A stretch of 64,000 nt of DNA from Burkholderia ubonensis subsp. mesacidophila (GTDB lineage: Bacteria; Pseudomonadota; Gammaproteobacteria; Burkholderiales; Burkholderiaceae). Shown here one piece after another: positions 19,264-27,848 of the stretch. The notes below the pieces were generated by a model that was not told the DNA's origin, did no database searches, and was given only the letters and a program-made list of their open reading frames with translations. The stretch is from the NCBI RefSeq assembly GCF_002097715.1, contig NZ_CP020738.1:992001-1056000 (forward strand), in the 5' to 3' direction. The position numbers and the translations under genes were made by a program. Every line of letters starts with the position of its first letter. Position 1 is the first letter of the stretch.

Positions 19264-19347
19264 TTTTTTGCAGTGCCAGCAGCAGGCAGGTCCCCCGAGT
19301 CAATGGTGGCAAGGGGTTTTGTTTAGCTATCCGAAGGGAGAAAAGCC

Positions 19348-19518
19348 ATGTCCAAGTTCGTTCAACAAGTTCAGAAGTTCGTCCGTGACGAAGACGGCGT
19401 GACCGCCATCGAGTACGGCCTGATCGCCGCATTGATTGCCGTCGTCATCATCGGCGCGGTGCGGATCGTCGGCCAGGATCTCAATGGTGTCTTTACGACG
19501 ATCGGCAACGAACTGTGA
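19348..19518 (+). CDS. flp: Flp-type pilin 1
   Basis: 56-residue prepilin. After a short charged leader (MSKFVQQVQKFVRDEDG) comes the class IVb cleavage site G/VTAIEYG with Glu5 and the Tyr of Flp pilins, then a hydrophobic helix (LIAALIAVVIIGAV) and a short tail ending GVFTTIGNEL. It would be cleaved by the TadV-type peptidase at 20152 and assembled into the adherence pilus. AGGGAG at 19334-19339 precedes ATG 19348. First gene of the Tad operon. Confidence 0.93.
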   Translation: MSKFVQQVQKFVRDEDGVTAIEYGLIAALIAVVIIGAVRIVGQDLNGVFTTIGNEL

Positions 19519-19607
19519 ACCCGCCGACGGGCGAGTTCACGGTTGATTCGCCCGTCATTCCTTCTATCCAACAGGTGATGTCTTCGGTACGCGATGAGGA
19601 GCATGTC

Positions 19608-19820
19608 ATGAAGCAGACAGTCCTTGTGCAGCACTCCAGCGGGTTGCGTCAGCTGCTGGCCCGTGTCTGCCGCTCGAATTTCCTTCGGGACGACAGCGGC
19701 GTCACGGCGATCGAGTACGGCCTGATCGCCGCGTTGATCGCGGTGGTGATCATCGGCGCCGTGCAGCTCGTCGGCCAGGACCTGAACGGAGTGTTCACGA
19801 CCATCGGCAACGAACTGTAG
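19608..19820 (+). CDS. Flp-type pilin 2
   Basis: 70-residue prepilin. Its mature part is almost identical to pilin 1: over the last 41 residues I count three differences, while the DNA differs at many third positions, so the copies are old and held by purifying selection. The leader is longer (MKQTVLVQHSSGLRQLLARV...). AGGAG at 19597-19601 points to ATG 19608; an in-frame start about 90 bp upstream would cover the intergenic spacer and is unlikely. Processing site is G/VTAIEYG. Confidence 0.9.
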   Translation: MKQTVLVQHSSGLRQLLARVCRSNFLRDDSGVTAIEYGLIAALIAVVIIGAVQLVGQDLNGVFTTIGNEL

Positions 19821-19931
19821 CGCACATGACATGGCGCGCGGTCTGGCGTCCGGGCTGGCCTGCCCGGACGTGTATCGGCAGACACGCCGCACATGTGCGA
19901 CGGTCCGAGGACGGAACGAACGGAGATCGCC

Positions 19932-20114
19932 ATGCAAACCGGAATCAAGGCGGTAATGAGATGGATCGACGACGAGGGCGGAGTCACGGCGATCGAGTAC
20001 GCGCTGCTGGCGTCGCTGATCGCGATGGCCATCGTCGTTGCCGTGATGACGCTCGGCACGTCGCTCGGCGGTCTGTACCAGGACGTTGCGGCGCGCATCA
20101 CGGCCGCGACCTGA
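19932..20114 (+). CDS. Flp-type pilin 3 (divergent)
   Basis: 60-residue prepilin with the same processing site (GG/VTAIEYA) but a different helix (LLASLIAMAIVVAVMTLGTS) and tail (LGGLYQDVAARITAAT). It may be a minor pilin. GGAG at 19922-19925 supports ATG 19932; a longer start at 19893 would lack a proper leader. 37 bp before the prepilin peptidase gene. Confidence 0.9.
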   Translation: MQTGIKAVMRWIDDEGGVTAIEYALLASLIAMAIVVAVMTLGTSLGGLYQDVAARITAAT

Positions 20115-20151
20115 ATCTGAATCAACCAACCCACGCACGAAGAGGCCAGTC

Positions 20152-20691
20152 ATGTTGCCAGTCATGCCGCCCCATCCGATTCCGCTGTGCGTCACGACGC
20201 TCGTGATCGTTGCGGCGAGCACGGACCTGACGTGCCGTCGCATCCCGAACCGGCTGCTCGCGGTCGGGCTCGGCGGTGCGCTGACCGCGCAGTGCGTGCT
20301 GCTCGGGCCCTGGGCCGGTGCGCTCGCATGGCTCGCCGGCGCCGCGACCGGGCTCGCGCTGCTGCTGCCGCTGTACCTGATGCACGGGATGGCGGCCGGC
20401 GACGTGAAGCTGATGCTGACGATCGGCGCCTGGGTCGGCCCCTCGCTCGCGGTCTGGATCGTGCTCGCGACCTTCGTCGCGGGTGGCGTCGGCGCGCTGG
20501 CGGTGGTGCTGTGGCGAGGCCGCGCGCGACAGCTGTTCTCGAACGTCCGCTACCTGCTCGCGCGCAGCGCGCTCAGGCAGCAGGGCATGGCGGCTGACAT
20601 GCCGGCGCAGGTCGCGTCGGTGGGGGCGTTGCCGTACGGCGTCGCAATCGCCGCGGGCACGCTGGGGATGTTGTTCGCGGCCGCCGTGTAA
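20152..20691 (+). CDS. Prepilin peptidase, TadV/CpaA type
   Basis: 179-residue inner-membrane aspartic protease that cleaves Flp leaders. The two catalytic Asp regions are visible: VIVAASTDLTCRRIPNRLL (D near residue 25) and MHGMAAGDVKLMLTIGAWVG (the conserved GD-x-K motif near residue 83). It has about six hydrophobic segments and lacks the N-terminal methylase domain of PilD, as is usual for TadV. GAGG at 20142-20145 supports ATG 20152. Confidence 0.92.
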   Translation: MLPVMPPHPIPLCVTTLVIVAASTDLTCRRIPNRLLAVGLGGALTAQCVLLGPWAGALAWLAGAATGLALLLPLYLMHGMAAGDVKLMLTIGAWVGPSLAVWIVLATFVAGGVGALAVVLWRGRARQLFSNVRYLLARSALRQQGMAADMPAQVASVGALPYGVAIAAGTLGMLFAAAV

Positions 20692-20731
20692 GCGGGCCGC
20701 CTGCGCAATCGATGCTGATCACGGAGCGATC

Positions 20732-22132
20732 ATGAACGCAGACCACAACGAGCCGAGACGCGACGCGCAGATCGCTCATCTGCCCGATCCGGCGCCGTCG
20801 CGCGAGTCGCACACGAAATTCCAGCCGCGCATGCCGCGCGCGCCGCGCACGCTCGCGGATACCGGGCTCAAGGACACGTTCGTAGCAGGCCTGGTGCTCA
20901 AGTCGACGCTGATGCACGGCCGCTCGGAGTACGCGGATCTGATCGACCGGCACTGCCTGCCGATCTCGGTGCTCGACGACGTGCTCGCGTTCCTCGTGCG
21001 CGAACATCTCGTCGAGATCACGCACCGCGGCACGACCGATCTCGACGTGTCGTTCCGCCTGACCGACGCCGGCCGCGTGCTCGCGATCGAGGAGAAGGCG
21101 CGCAGCAACTACGCGGGCCCCGCGCCGGTCACGCTCGATGCGTATCTCGAGATGGTCGAAGTCCATTCGGTCCGCAAGCTGCGCATCGAGCGCGCCGACC
21201 TGATGGCCGCGTTCGAAGGCGTCGTGTACGACCGGTCGCTCCTCCATGCCGCCGCCGCGTCGCTGAACGCGGGCCGGCCGCTGCTGATCCATGGCCCCGC
21301 GGGCAGCGGCAAGACCTTCCTCGCGGAGCGCCTCGGCACGCTGATGCGCGGCGACGTGCCGGTGCCGTACGCGATCTACGCGGGCGGCGAAATCATCCAG
21401 ATCTACGACCCGCTCGTGCACGTCGACGCGGCGCAGCAGCCGGACGGTCAGTCGGTCGACCGCCGCTGGCGGCTGTGCGAGCGCCCGATGGTGCTGTCGG
21501 GCGGCGAGCTGACGCTCGACGAGCTCGACCTGCGCCACGACGAAACGTCCGGCTGCTACCAGGCGCCGCCGCACATGAAGGCCAACATGGGCATGTACAT
21601 CGTCGACGACCTCGGCCGCCAGCGCGTCGAGCCGCGCGACCTGCTCAACCGCTGGCTGCGGCCGCTCGATCGCGGCGTCGACCTGCTGACGCTCGGCTCG
21701 GGCAACCGCTTCGTCGTGCCGTTCGACGTGTGGCCGGTGTTCTCGAGCAACATCGCGCCGTCGCAGTTCGGCGACGACGCATTCCTGCGCCGCCTCGGCT
21801 CGAAGCTCTACGTCGGGCCGATGGAGATCGAGGACTACCACGCGGTGTTCGACGCGATGTGCCGCTCGCTCGGCCTCGTGCCGGCCAACGACGCGTTCGA
21901 CTACCTCGCGCACAAGCTGCACCTGCCGACCGGCAAGGCGTTCCTCGCCTGCTTCCCGGGCGATCTGCTGCGTCTCGTCGCCGCGTCGGCGCGCTATCGC
22001 GGCGATCCGATGGAAGTCACGCCGGAGGGGCTGCATGAGGCGTGGGCCGGCTACTTCGGCTCCGCCCCCGAGCGGGACAGCCCGCATTCACCCGCGGGCG
22101 AGCGGATGGGCCGCACGCTGATTTCCGGTTGA
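20732..22132 (+). CDS. AAA ATPase with N-terminal winged-helix-like domain, in Tad operon
   Basis: 466 residues. Residues about 40-130 look like a small winged-helix or DprA-C-like fold (LVLKSTLMHGRSEYADLIDR, ISVLDDVLAFLVREHLVEIT, RLTDAGRVLAIEE). The AAA core follows: Walker A HGPAGSGKTFLAE near residue 187, a sensor/Walker B-like MYIVDDLGR near 287, and VFSSN near 340. It is not the secretion ATPase (TadA, 29078) nor TadZ (27849). It lies in the operon between tadV and cpaB and is co-directional with short gaps, so it probably serves the pilus, as a remodelling or localisation ATPase (inference). GGAG upstream supports ATG 20732. Confidence 0.8.
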   Translation: MNADHNEPRRDAQIAHLPDPAPSRESHTKFQPRMPRAPRTLADTGLKDTFVAGLVLKSTLMHGRSEYADLIDRHCLPISVLDDVLAFLVREHLVEITHRGTTDLDVSFRLTDAGRVLAIEEKARSNYAGPAPVTLDAYLEMVEVHSVRKLRIERADLMAAFEGVVYDRSLLHAAAASLNAGRPLLIHGPAGSGKTFLAERLGTLMRGDVPVPYAIYAGGEIIQIYDPLVHVDAAQQPDGQSVDRRWRLCERPMVLSGGELTLDELDLRHDETSGCYQAPPHMKANMGMYIVDDLGRQRVEPRDLLNRWLRPLDRGVDLLTLGSGNRFVVPFDVWPVFSSNIAPSQFGDDAFLRRLGSKLYVGPMEIEDYHAVFDAMCRSLGLVPANDAFDYLAHKLHLPTGKAFLACFPGDLLRLVAASARYRGDPMEVTPEGLHEAWAGYFGSAPERDSPHSPAGERMGRTLISG

Positions 22133-22167
22133 GCCGTTTCACTCACGATCTGTCGAGGAGCATTGCC

Positions 22168-23007
22168 ATGAAAAACACTCGCGCAATCACGATGCTGATC
22201 ATCGCCATGGTGGCCGGTCTCGCCGCCGTCGCGTTCGCATCGCGGTGGCTCGTTCAAACGTCCACCAGCGCCGTGACGCAAGTTGCCGTCGCGGCCACCG
22301 ACCTCAACCTGGGCGAGCCGATCGGGCCGGCCCAGATCCGCACCGTCAGCTGGCCGTCGGGCAGCGTGCCCCCGGGCACGTTCGCCGACACCAAGTCGCT
22401 CGAAGGGCGCGTCGTGCGCACGAGCCTTGCGCGCGGCGAGCCCGTGCTCGAGGCGAAGCTCGCGCCGATCGGCACGAAGGGCGGGCTGTCCGCCGTGATC
22501 GGCGCGGGCAACCGCGCGATCACGGTGCGGGTCAACGACGTTGTCGGCGTCGCGGGCTTCGCGCTGCCGGGCAACTACGTCGACGTGATCGTCAACACCC
22601 AGGAGCCGGGCAAGACCGACAACCAGCAGAGCATCTCGAAGATCGTGCTCGAGCACATCCTGGTGCTGGCGGTCGCGCAGCAGGTCAGCCGCGACGATAC
22701 GCAGCCGAAGGTCGTCAACGCGGTGACGCTCGAAGTGTCGCCTGAACAGGCGGAGAAGCTCGACGTCGCGCGCAGCGTCGGCACGCTGTCGCTCGTGCTG
22801 CGCAACCAGGTCGACAAGCAGACGCTGAACACCGACGGCGCAACCAAGCTCACGCTGCTCGGCATGCCCGCGGCGCCGTCGGCTCCGCCGGCGCCCGCCC
22901 GTGCGCGGCCGGTGCGCGTGCACGTCGCGTCGCATGCGGCGCCGGCGGTGCGGCGCGACTGCATCGGCGTGCTGACCGGCGTGGCCGGCAGTCTCGAATG
23001 CTTCTGA
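22168..23007 (+). CDS. cpaB: Pilus assembly protein CpaB/RcpC
   Basis: 279 residues. One N-terminal membrane helix (ITMLIIAMVAGLAAVAFASR), then a SAF domain (VAVAATDLNLGEPIGPAQIR...) and the RcpC domain with RAITVRVNDVVGVAGFALPGNYVDVIV, the conserved core of the family, and VVNAVTLEVSPEQAEKLDVA. CpaB is a periplasmic partner of the secretin. The C-terminal 60 residues are Ala/Pro-rich with two Cys near the end. GAGGAG at 22155-22160 supports ATG 22168. Confidence 0.93.
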   Translation: MKNTRAITMLIIAMVAGLAAVAFASRWLVQTSTSAVTQVAVAATDLNLGEPIGPAQIRTVSWPSGSVPPGTFADTKSLEGRVVRTSLARGEPVLEAKLAPIGTKGGLSAVIGAGNRAITVRVNDVVGVAGFALPGNYVDVIVNTQEPGKTDNQQSISKIVLEHILVLAVAQQVSRDDTQPKVVNAVTLEVSPEQAEKLDVARSVGTLSLVLRNQVDKQTLNTDGATKLTLLGMPAAPSAPPAPARARPVRVHVASHAAPAVRRDCIGVLTGVAGSLECF

Positions 23008-23108
23008 ATACATCAACAACACGGATAGCAACCAGGCCGCTGGCCGCACGCGGTGGCCTTTGACAGTCAAGCCCGGCGCTTCGCCGGGAATTCGGGGGAT
23101 CAGACGAA

Positions 23109-25190
23109 ATGAAGATCAAACCGCAAAGCTCTGGAGCCGGACCGGCGCGCCTGCGCGCCCTGCACGGCGCGATGGTGGCGGCAATTCTGTGCGCCGGCTG
23201 GTTCAACGTGTACAGCGCGGTCGCGCAGGTCGGCGCCGAGTCGGGCGCCCTGCTCAAGGGCGGCCCGGCGAGCGCGCCGGCGGCGATGGGCAAGGGACCG
23301 ATGCAGATGACGATCAGCATGACGCCGGCGCCCGCCGCGGGGGCCGCAGCCGCCGCCGCGAACGGGCCGCTGCGCGGGCCGAACTGCGTCGGCGCGGTGC
23401 GCGAATCGACGTCCGTCAGCGTGCCGCTCGGCAAGTCGATGCTCGTGCCGATGCCGGAGCCCGTGCGCAACCGCACGATCGGCAACCCGGCCGTCGCTCA
23501 GGCGACGATGGTGTCGCCGCAGACGCTCTACATCCTCGGGCTGTCGGTCGGCACGACCAACATGATCGTGCAGGGCAAGAGCGGCGCGTGCCGGATCATC
23601 GACGTGGCGGTCGGCGCCGACGCAGGCGGCCTGCAGGCGTCGCTCGGGCAGCTGATGCCGGGCGAGCGCGACATCCACGTGTCGACCGCGGCCGACACGA
23701 TCGTGCTCGCGGGCAACGTGTCGAGCTCACAGGCCGCGCAGCAGGCGGCCGCGATCGCGAAGGCCTATGCGAATGCGGGCAGCAGCGGCGCCAACGGCGA
23801 CAACAAGGGCGGCACCGTGCTCAACATGCTGACCGTGACCGCGCCGCAGCAGGTGATGCTCGAGGTGAAGGTCGCCGAGGTGTCGAAGACGCTGATCAAC
23901 CAGCTCGGCTCGGCGTTCAACATCCAGGGCGGCTTCGGCTCGTGGAGCGGTGCGCTGGTGAGCAACCTGCTCGCCGGCGTCGCGAGCGGCATCATGGCGA
24001 ACAAGGCGAACAACCGGCCGTTCCGCGTCGCGGTGGACGCGCAGAACACCGACGACCTCGTCAAGATTCTCGCGGAGCCGAACCTCGTGACGATCAGCGG
24101 CCAGGAGGCGACGTTCCTCGCCGGCGGCAAGATCTTCATCCCGGTCCCGCAGAGCAATACCGGCGGCGGCACGACGATCACGCTGCAGGAAGAGGAGTTC
24201 GGCGTCGCGCTGCGGTTCCTGCCGACGGTGCTGTCGAATGGCCGCATCAGCCTGAAGGTCGCGCCGGAGGTGTCGGAGCTGTCGCAGACGGGCGTCACGC
24301 TCACCGCGACCAACGTCGCCGGCGCGTCGATCCTGCCGCTCATCACGACGCGGCGTGCATCGACGACGGTGCAGATGGCTGACGGCGAAACGTTCGCGAT
24401 CGGCGGGCTGATCAAGGACAACGTGACGGGCTCGCTGAAGGCGGTGCCGGGCATCGGCGAAATCCCGGTGCTGGGGGCGCTGGCGCGCAGCACGTCGTTC
24501 CAGCAGGACCGCACCGAGCTGATCTTCATCATCACGCCGCACCTCGTGAAGCCGCTGCAGACCGCCGACTTGCCGCTGCCGACCGACAGCTTCACCCGGA
24601 CCAACGAAGCGGACGTGTTCGCGACCGGCAACATGGAAGGGCGCGGCGGGCTGCGCAAGCACGGCAGGGAACCGGCGAGCGGAGCCGCTCCGGCGCAGCA
24701 GTCGATGCCACAGTCGCAGGCGCCGGCTCCCGCGCCGGTGCCGGCCCCGGTGCCCGCGCCGCAGTCGGACGCGCCGGCCGCCTCCGCCGCGCTGCCGGCG
24801 CCGCGCGCGCCGCACGCCGATCCGGCCGTGCAGCCGGCCACGACGGCGCTGCCGGTGACGACGCAGGACGTGCCGGCCAAGCCGATCGCGGCAGCGGCGT
24901 CGCCGGTGAAGACCGTGCTGGCCAAGCAGTTCGTGGCAACGCCGTCGCCGGTGAAGGCCGAACCTGCCAAGCCGCTCGCGGCCGCACCGTCGCCGGTGAA
25001 GGCCGACCCGGCACCGGCCGCAGCCGCCGCACCGGCCGCCGCCGACGCGACGGCGGCCCGCGTCGCCCGCATCGAAGCGGCCGCGGCCCGCATCGCCGCG
25101 GCGACCCAGGCGAACCCGCCGAGCCCGGCGAATCGTCACCCGCAACAGGTTGCCGGCGCGAACACCGCGCCGTCGTCCACCGATCGTTGA
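23109..25190 (+). CDS. cpaC: Tad secretin CpaC/RcpA with long Ala/Pro/Lys tail
   Basis: 693 residues. After a hydrophobic signal region and an Ala-rich stretch comes the pilus N-domain (STSVSVPLGKSMLVPMPEPV, then NPAVAQATMVSPQTLYILGL), a BON-like segment, and the secretin core (QQVMLEVKVAEVSKTLINQL, LAEPNLVTISGQEATFLAGG, VALRFLPTVLSNGRISLKVA, GETFAIGGLIKDN, IPVLGALARSTSF, ELIFIITPHLVKP). It forms the outer-membrane pore for the pilus. The last ~170 residues, after residue 520, are low-complexity Ala/Pro/Lys with three SPVK repeats, not part of the normal family; perhaps a periplasmic or wall-binding tail. Confidence 0.93.
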   Translation: MKIKPQSSGAGPARLRALHGAMVAAILCAGWFNVYSAVAQVGAESGALLKGGPASAPAAMGKGPMQMTISMTPAPAAGAAAAAANGPLRGPNCVGAVRESTSVSVPLGKSMLVPMPEPVRNRTIGNPAVAQATMVSPQTLYILGLSVGTTNMIVQGKSGACRIIDVAVGADAGGLQASLGQLMPGERDIHVSTAADTIVLAGNVSSSQAAQQAAAIAKAYANAGSSGANGDNKGGTVLNMLTVTAPQQVMLEVKVAEVSKTLINQLGSAFNIQGGFGSWSGALVSNLLAGVASGIMANKANNRPFRVAVDAQNTDDLVKILAEPNLVTISGQEATFLAGGKIFIPVPQSNTGGGTTITLQEEEFGVALRFLPTVLSNGRISLKVAPEVSELSQTGVTLTATNVAGASILPLITTRRASTTVQMADGETFAIGGLIKDNVTGSLKAVPGIGEIPVLGALARSTSFQQDRTELIFIITPHLVKPLQTADLPLPTDSFTRTNEADVFATGNMEGRGGLRKHGREPASGAAPAQQSMPQSQAPAPAPVPAPVPAPQSDAPAASAALPAPRAPHADPAVQPATTALPVTTQDVPAKPIAAAASPVKTVLAKQFVATPSPVKAEPAKPLAAAPSPVKADPAPAAAAAPAAADATAARVARIEAAAARIAAATQANPPSPANRHPQQVAGANTAPSSTDR

Positions 25191-25210
25191 AGACACTCAA
25201 GGGGAAGCTC

Positions 25211-25507
25211 ATGAAATCCGCCTACCTCGTATTCGTGCGCCGCGCGGCCCTGGCCGTGCCGCTCGCCGCCGCGCTCGCCGGCTGCATGTCGTCGACGCCG
25301 GTGTGGGACGGCCGCTTCGGCGAATCGGTGCGCGCTGTGACGCAAGCGCAGGTCATCGATCCGCACGCCGCCGAGCACGCGCCGAAGCCGGCCGTGTCGG
25401 GCAGCGCCGCGGCGGCTGCGCTGGACAACTACGACAAGTCGTTCCAGACGGTCCAGCCGCAGTCGAACACGTTCGTGATCGGCATCAGCAAGTCCGGCAA
25501 CCAATAA
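25211..25507 (+). CDS. Small Tad-locus lipoprotein
   Basis: 98 residues with a clear lipoprotein signal: basic start MKSAYLVFVRR, hydrophobic core and lipobox ALAGC with Cys25. The remainder has no domain I recognise; it ends FVIGISKSGNQ. It sits where cpaD (or rcpB) often occurs, directly after the secretin, so a secretin pilotin or pore partner is likely by position, though it is much shorter than CpaD. I chose ATG 25211 (AGGGGAAG upstream) over a TTG at 25187 that overlaps the secretin stop. Confidence 0.75.
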   Translation: MKSAYLVFVRRAALAVPLAAALAGCMSSTPVWDGRFGESVRAVTQAQVIDPHAAEHAPKPAVSGSAAAAALDNYDKSFQTVQPQSNTFVIGISKSGNQ

Positions 25508-25531
25508 CGAAAGCCAATCAGGGAGAGTGCC

Positions 25532-26815
25532 ATGTCCCGCGTCGCTCAACATCCTCGAATCACCGCTCGCGGCATCCACCGCCAGCGCGGCGTCGTCGCG
25601 GTCGTCGTCGCCCTCGCGCTGGCGGTGCTGATCGGGTTCGTCGGCCTCGCGCTGGATCTTGGCAAGCTGTACGTCACGCGCAGCGAGCTGCAGAACAGCG
25701 CCGATGCCTGTGCATTGGCGGCTGCGCGTGATCTGACGAGCGCGCTCAACCTGTCGATCGCGGAAGCGGACGGCATCACGGCCGGTCATCTGAATTACGC
25801 GTTTTTCCAGGGCGCGCCGGTGCAGCTCAACACCGATTCCAACGTGACCTTCAGCGATTCGCTGACCAATTCGTTCCTGCCGAAGGGTTCGGTCGGGTCG
25901 CCGTCGAGCATCAAGTACGTGAAATGCACGACGTCGCTCAGCAACATCGCGAACTGGTTCATGCAGGCGTTGAACGCCATGCCGGGGATGAGCATCGCGA
26001 ACGCGTCGGTGTCGGCGATGGCCGTCGCGACGGTGGGCCCCGCGCAGACGAACTGCGCGATTCCCGTGTTCATCTGCAAGAAGGCGGGCGGCTACGCGCC
26101 CGGCAACTGGATCACCGCGCTGGGCAGCGCGACGACGTGGTCGGGCGGGAATTTCGGCTGGGCGGCGCTCGACGGATCGAACAGCAATTCGTCGATCACC
26201 AACGAACTCACAGGCAACTACTGCGACCTGCCGTCGGGCACCGCGCAGATCGGCTCGCCCGGGAACATGTCCGCGAGCGCCGACGCGTGGAATACGCGCT
26301 TCGGCATCTACGGACATGGCTTCAAGGCGCCGACGGCCGGGTCGAGCGGCAATACGCCGGACTTCACCGGCTATACGTACAACGCGGCGACGGGCTTCTC
26401 GCAGACGTCGAACCCCGACACCGCGCCCGACGCCTATGCGCATTTCTTGAATGACCGGTCGCAGAACCAGGTCTATCAGGGCGATTCGACCACCGGCATC
26501 AGCACGGCCGGAACGGCCCTGAGCAAGAGCGACTACCAGAGCTACGGCGCCGACCGCCGCATCGTGATCGCCCCCGAAGTCGATTGCTCGTCGTTGGGCA
26601 CGGGCGGTGCTCACAAGACAGCCGTGCTGCAATGGGACTGCGTGCTGATGCTGGACCCCGTGCAGTCGAATAGCGCTGGCGGTTCCGGCAGCATCACCGC
26701 GCACCTCGAATACCTCGGCTCGTCGAGCTCGGCAGCGAACAACCCATGTGCGTCGGAAGGCGTGCCGGGCGATTCCACATCGGCCGGCCCGAAAGTGCCG
26801 ATGCTCATCCAGTGA
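25532..26815 (+). CDS. tadG: TadG-like pilus assembly protein
   Basis: 427 residues. N-terminal pseudopilin-like helix RGVVAVVVALALAVLIGFVG with LDLGKLYVTRSELQNSADAC, the Flp/TadG signature including the conserved NSADAAALA-like stretch. The rest is a Ser/Gly/Asn-rich periplasmic domain with several Cys (residues ~130, 171, 177, 231) that could form disulfides. It has no clear von Willebrand domain. AGGGAG precedes ATG 25532. TadG, TadE and TadF are minor pseudopilins processed by TadV. Confidence 0.87.
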   Translation: MSRVAQHPRITARGIHRQRGVVAVVVALALAVLIGFVGLALDLGKLYVTRSELQNSADACALAAARDLTSALNLSIAEADGITAGHLNYAFFQGAPVQLNTDSNVTFSDSLTNSFLPKGSVGSPSSIKYVKCTTSLSNIANWFMQALNAMPGMSIANASVSAMAVATVGPAQTNCAIPVFICKKAGGYAPGNWITALGSATTWSGGNFGWAALDGSNSNSSITNELTGNYCDLPSGTAQIGSPGNMSASADAWNTRFGIYGHGFKAPTAGSSGNTPDFTGYTYNAATGFSQTSNPDTAPDAYAHFLNDRSQNQVYQGDSTTGISTAGTALSKSDYQSYGADRRIVIAPEVDCSSLGTGGAHKTAVLQWDCVLMLDPVQSNSAGGSGSITAHLEYLGSSSSAANNPCASEGVPGDSTSAGPKVPMLIQ

Positions 26816-26826
26816 CGGAGACGATC

Positions 26827-27360
26827 ATGAAACGATCCCCGCTTCGCCGTTCCCGCACGCGCGGTGTTGCTGCTGTCGAGTTCGCGTTCGTGCTGATCCC
26901 GCTCGTGCTGCTCGTCACCGGCGTCGCGGAATTCGGCCGCGCGATCTACCAGTACGAATCGCTGACCAAGTCGACGCGCAATGCCGCACGCTACCTGTCG
27001 ACTTTCCTGCCGAGCGACCCGGCCTATCCGATCGCGTCGGCGCAGTGTCTCGCCGTCTACGGCAGCGAGACTTGCGGTGCGTCGGGCACCGAGCTCGCGC
27101 CCGGCCTGACGACTTCGATGGTGATCGTCTGCGACTCCGCGCACACGACGGGGTGCAGCGACGCGTCCGATCCCGCGCAGTTCGCAAACGTGCCGACCTA
27201 CGACTCGAACAACGGCGCGTCGACCGGCACGCCGTCGGGCAGCATCAACCTCGTCGAGGTCAAGATCAAGGGCTACAAGTACCAGCCGATCCCCGCGTTC
27301 TACGGGTTGCAGGCCTTCACCTTCGGCAACATCGTCACCGTGATGAGGCAAGTGTCATGA
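26827..27360 (+). CDS. tadE: TadE-family minor pseudopilin
   Basis: 177 residues. The N-terminus RTRGVAAVEFAFVLIPLVLL carries the TadE-type cleavage/Glu motif (G/VAAVEFA), then FGRAIYQYESLTKSTRNAAR, the conserved post-helix region. The periplasmic part has two Cys pairs. GGAG at 26817-26820 supports ATG 26827. It overlaps the next gene by 4 bases (ATGA). Confidence 0.9.
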   Translation: MKRSPLRRSRTRGVAAVEFAFVLIPLVLLVTGVAEFGRAIYQYESLTKSTRNAARYLSTFLPSDPAYPIASAQCLAVYGSETCGASGTELAPGLTTSMVIVCDSAHTTGCSDASDPAQFANVPTYDSNNGASTGTPSGSINLVEVKIKGYKYQPIPAFYGLQAFTFGNIVTVMRQVS

Positions 27361-27818
27361 AACCGCGCGCTCATGTCCCGCTGCGCCGTCGCATGCAACG
27401 CGGCGCGACCGCCGTCGAATTCGCGATGGTCGCGGCAATCTTCTGCACCGTGCTGATCGGCATCTGCGAGTTCGGCCGCGTGCTGTTCTACTGGAACACC
27501 GCGAGCGAGGCGATGCGGCTTGGCGCGCGTACCGCGACGGTCTGCGATGCGGACGCGACGGTCATCAAGAAGCGCATCACGTCGCTGATGCCGCTCCTGA
27601 AGTCCGCGAACGTGGCGCTCAGCTACGCGCCGGCGGGCTGCGATTCCGATGCGGCCACCGCGCGCAGCACCTGCGAGTTCGTGACGGTGAGCGTGACGAA
27701 CATCACCGTCACCACTCTGATTCCGTTCGTGAAGGTCAAGGTCACGATGCCGTCGTTCACGACGACGCTGCCGCGCGAAAGCCTTGCGTCTTCGACGGGC
27801 GGCACGGTCTGCAATTAA
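27357..27818 (+). CDS. TadE/TadF-family minor pseudopilin
   Basis: 153 residues. Same fold as its neighbour: RGATAVEFAMVAAIFCTVLI, then CEFGRVLFYWNTASEAMRLG and Cys residues in the distal part. By position it is the TadF counterpart. Start ATG 27357 overlaps the tadE stop, so translation is coupled. Gap to tadZ is 30 bp. Confidence 0.88.
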   Translation: MKPRAHVPLRRRMQRGATAVEFAMVAAIFCTVLIGICEFGRVLFYWNTASEAMRLGARTATVCDADATVIKKRITSLMPLLKSANVALSYAPAGCDSDAATARSTCEFVTVSVTNITVTTLIPFVKVKVTMPSFTTTLPRESLASSTGGTVCN

Positions 27819-27848
27819 CCGAACTGCCGAACTGGCGAGGGGTACAAC

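Noticed and set aside
19310..19328. TGGCAAGGGGTTTTGTTT just before flp1 as a second sigma54 site
   Set aside because: After the GG the tenth-position dinucleotide is TG rather than GC and the -12 box lacks TTGC; the site at 18781 is much better.
24880..25020. CRISPR-like or tandem repeat
   Set aside because: The repetition is at protein level (SPVK units in the secretin tail) with variable spacing; no CRISPR repeat-spacer pattern.
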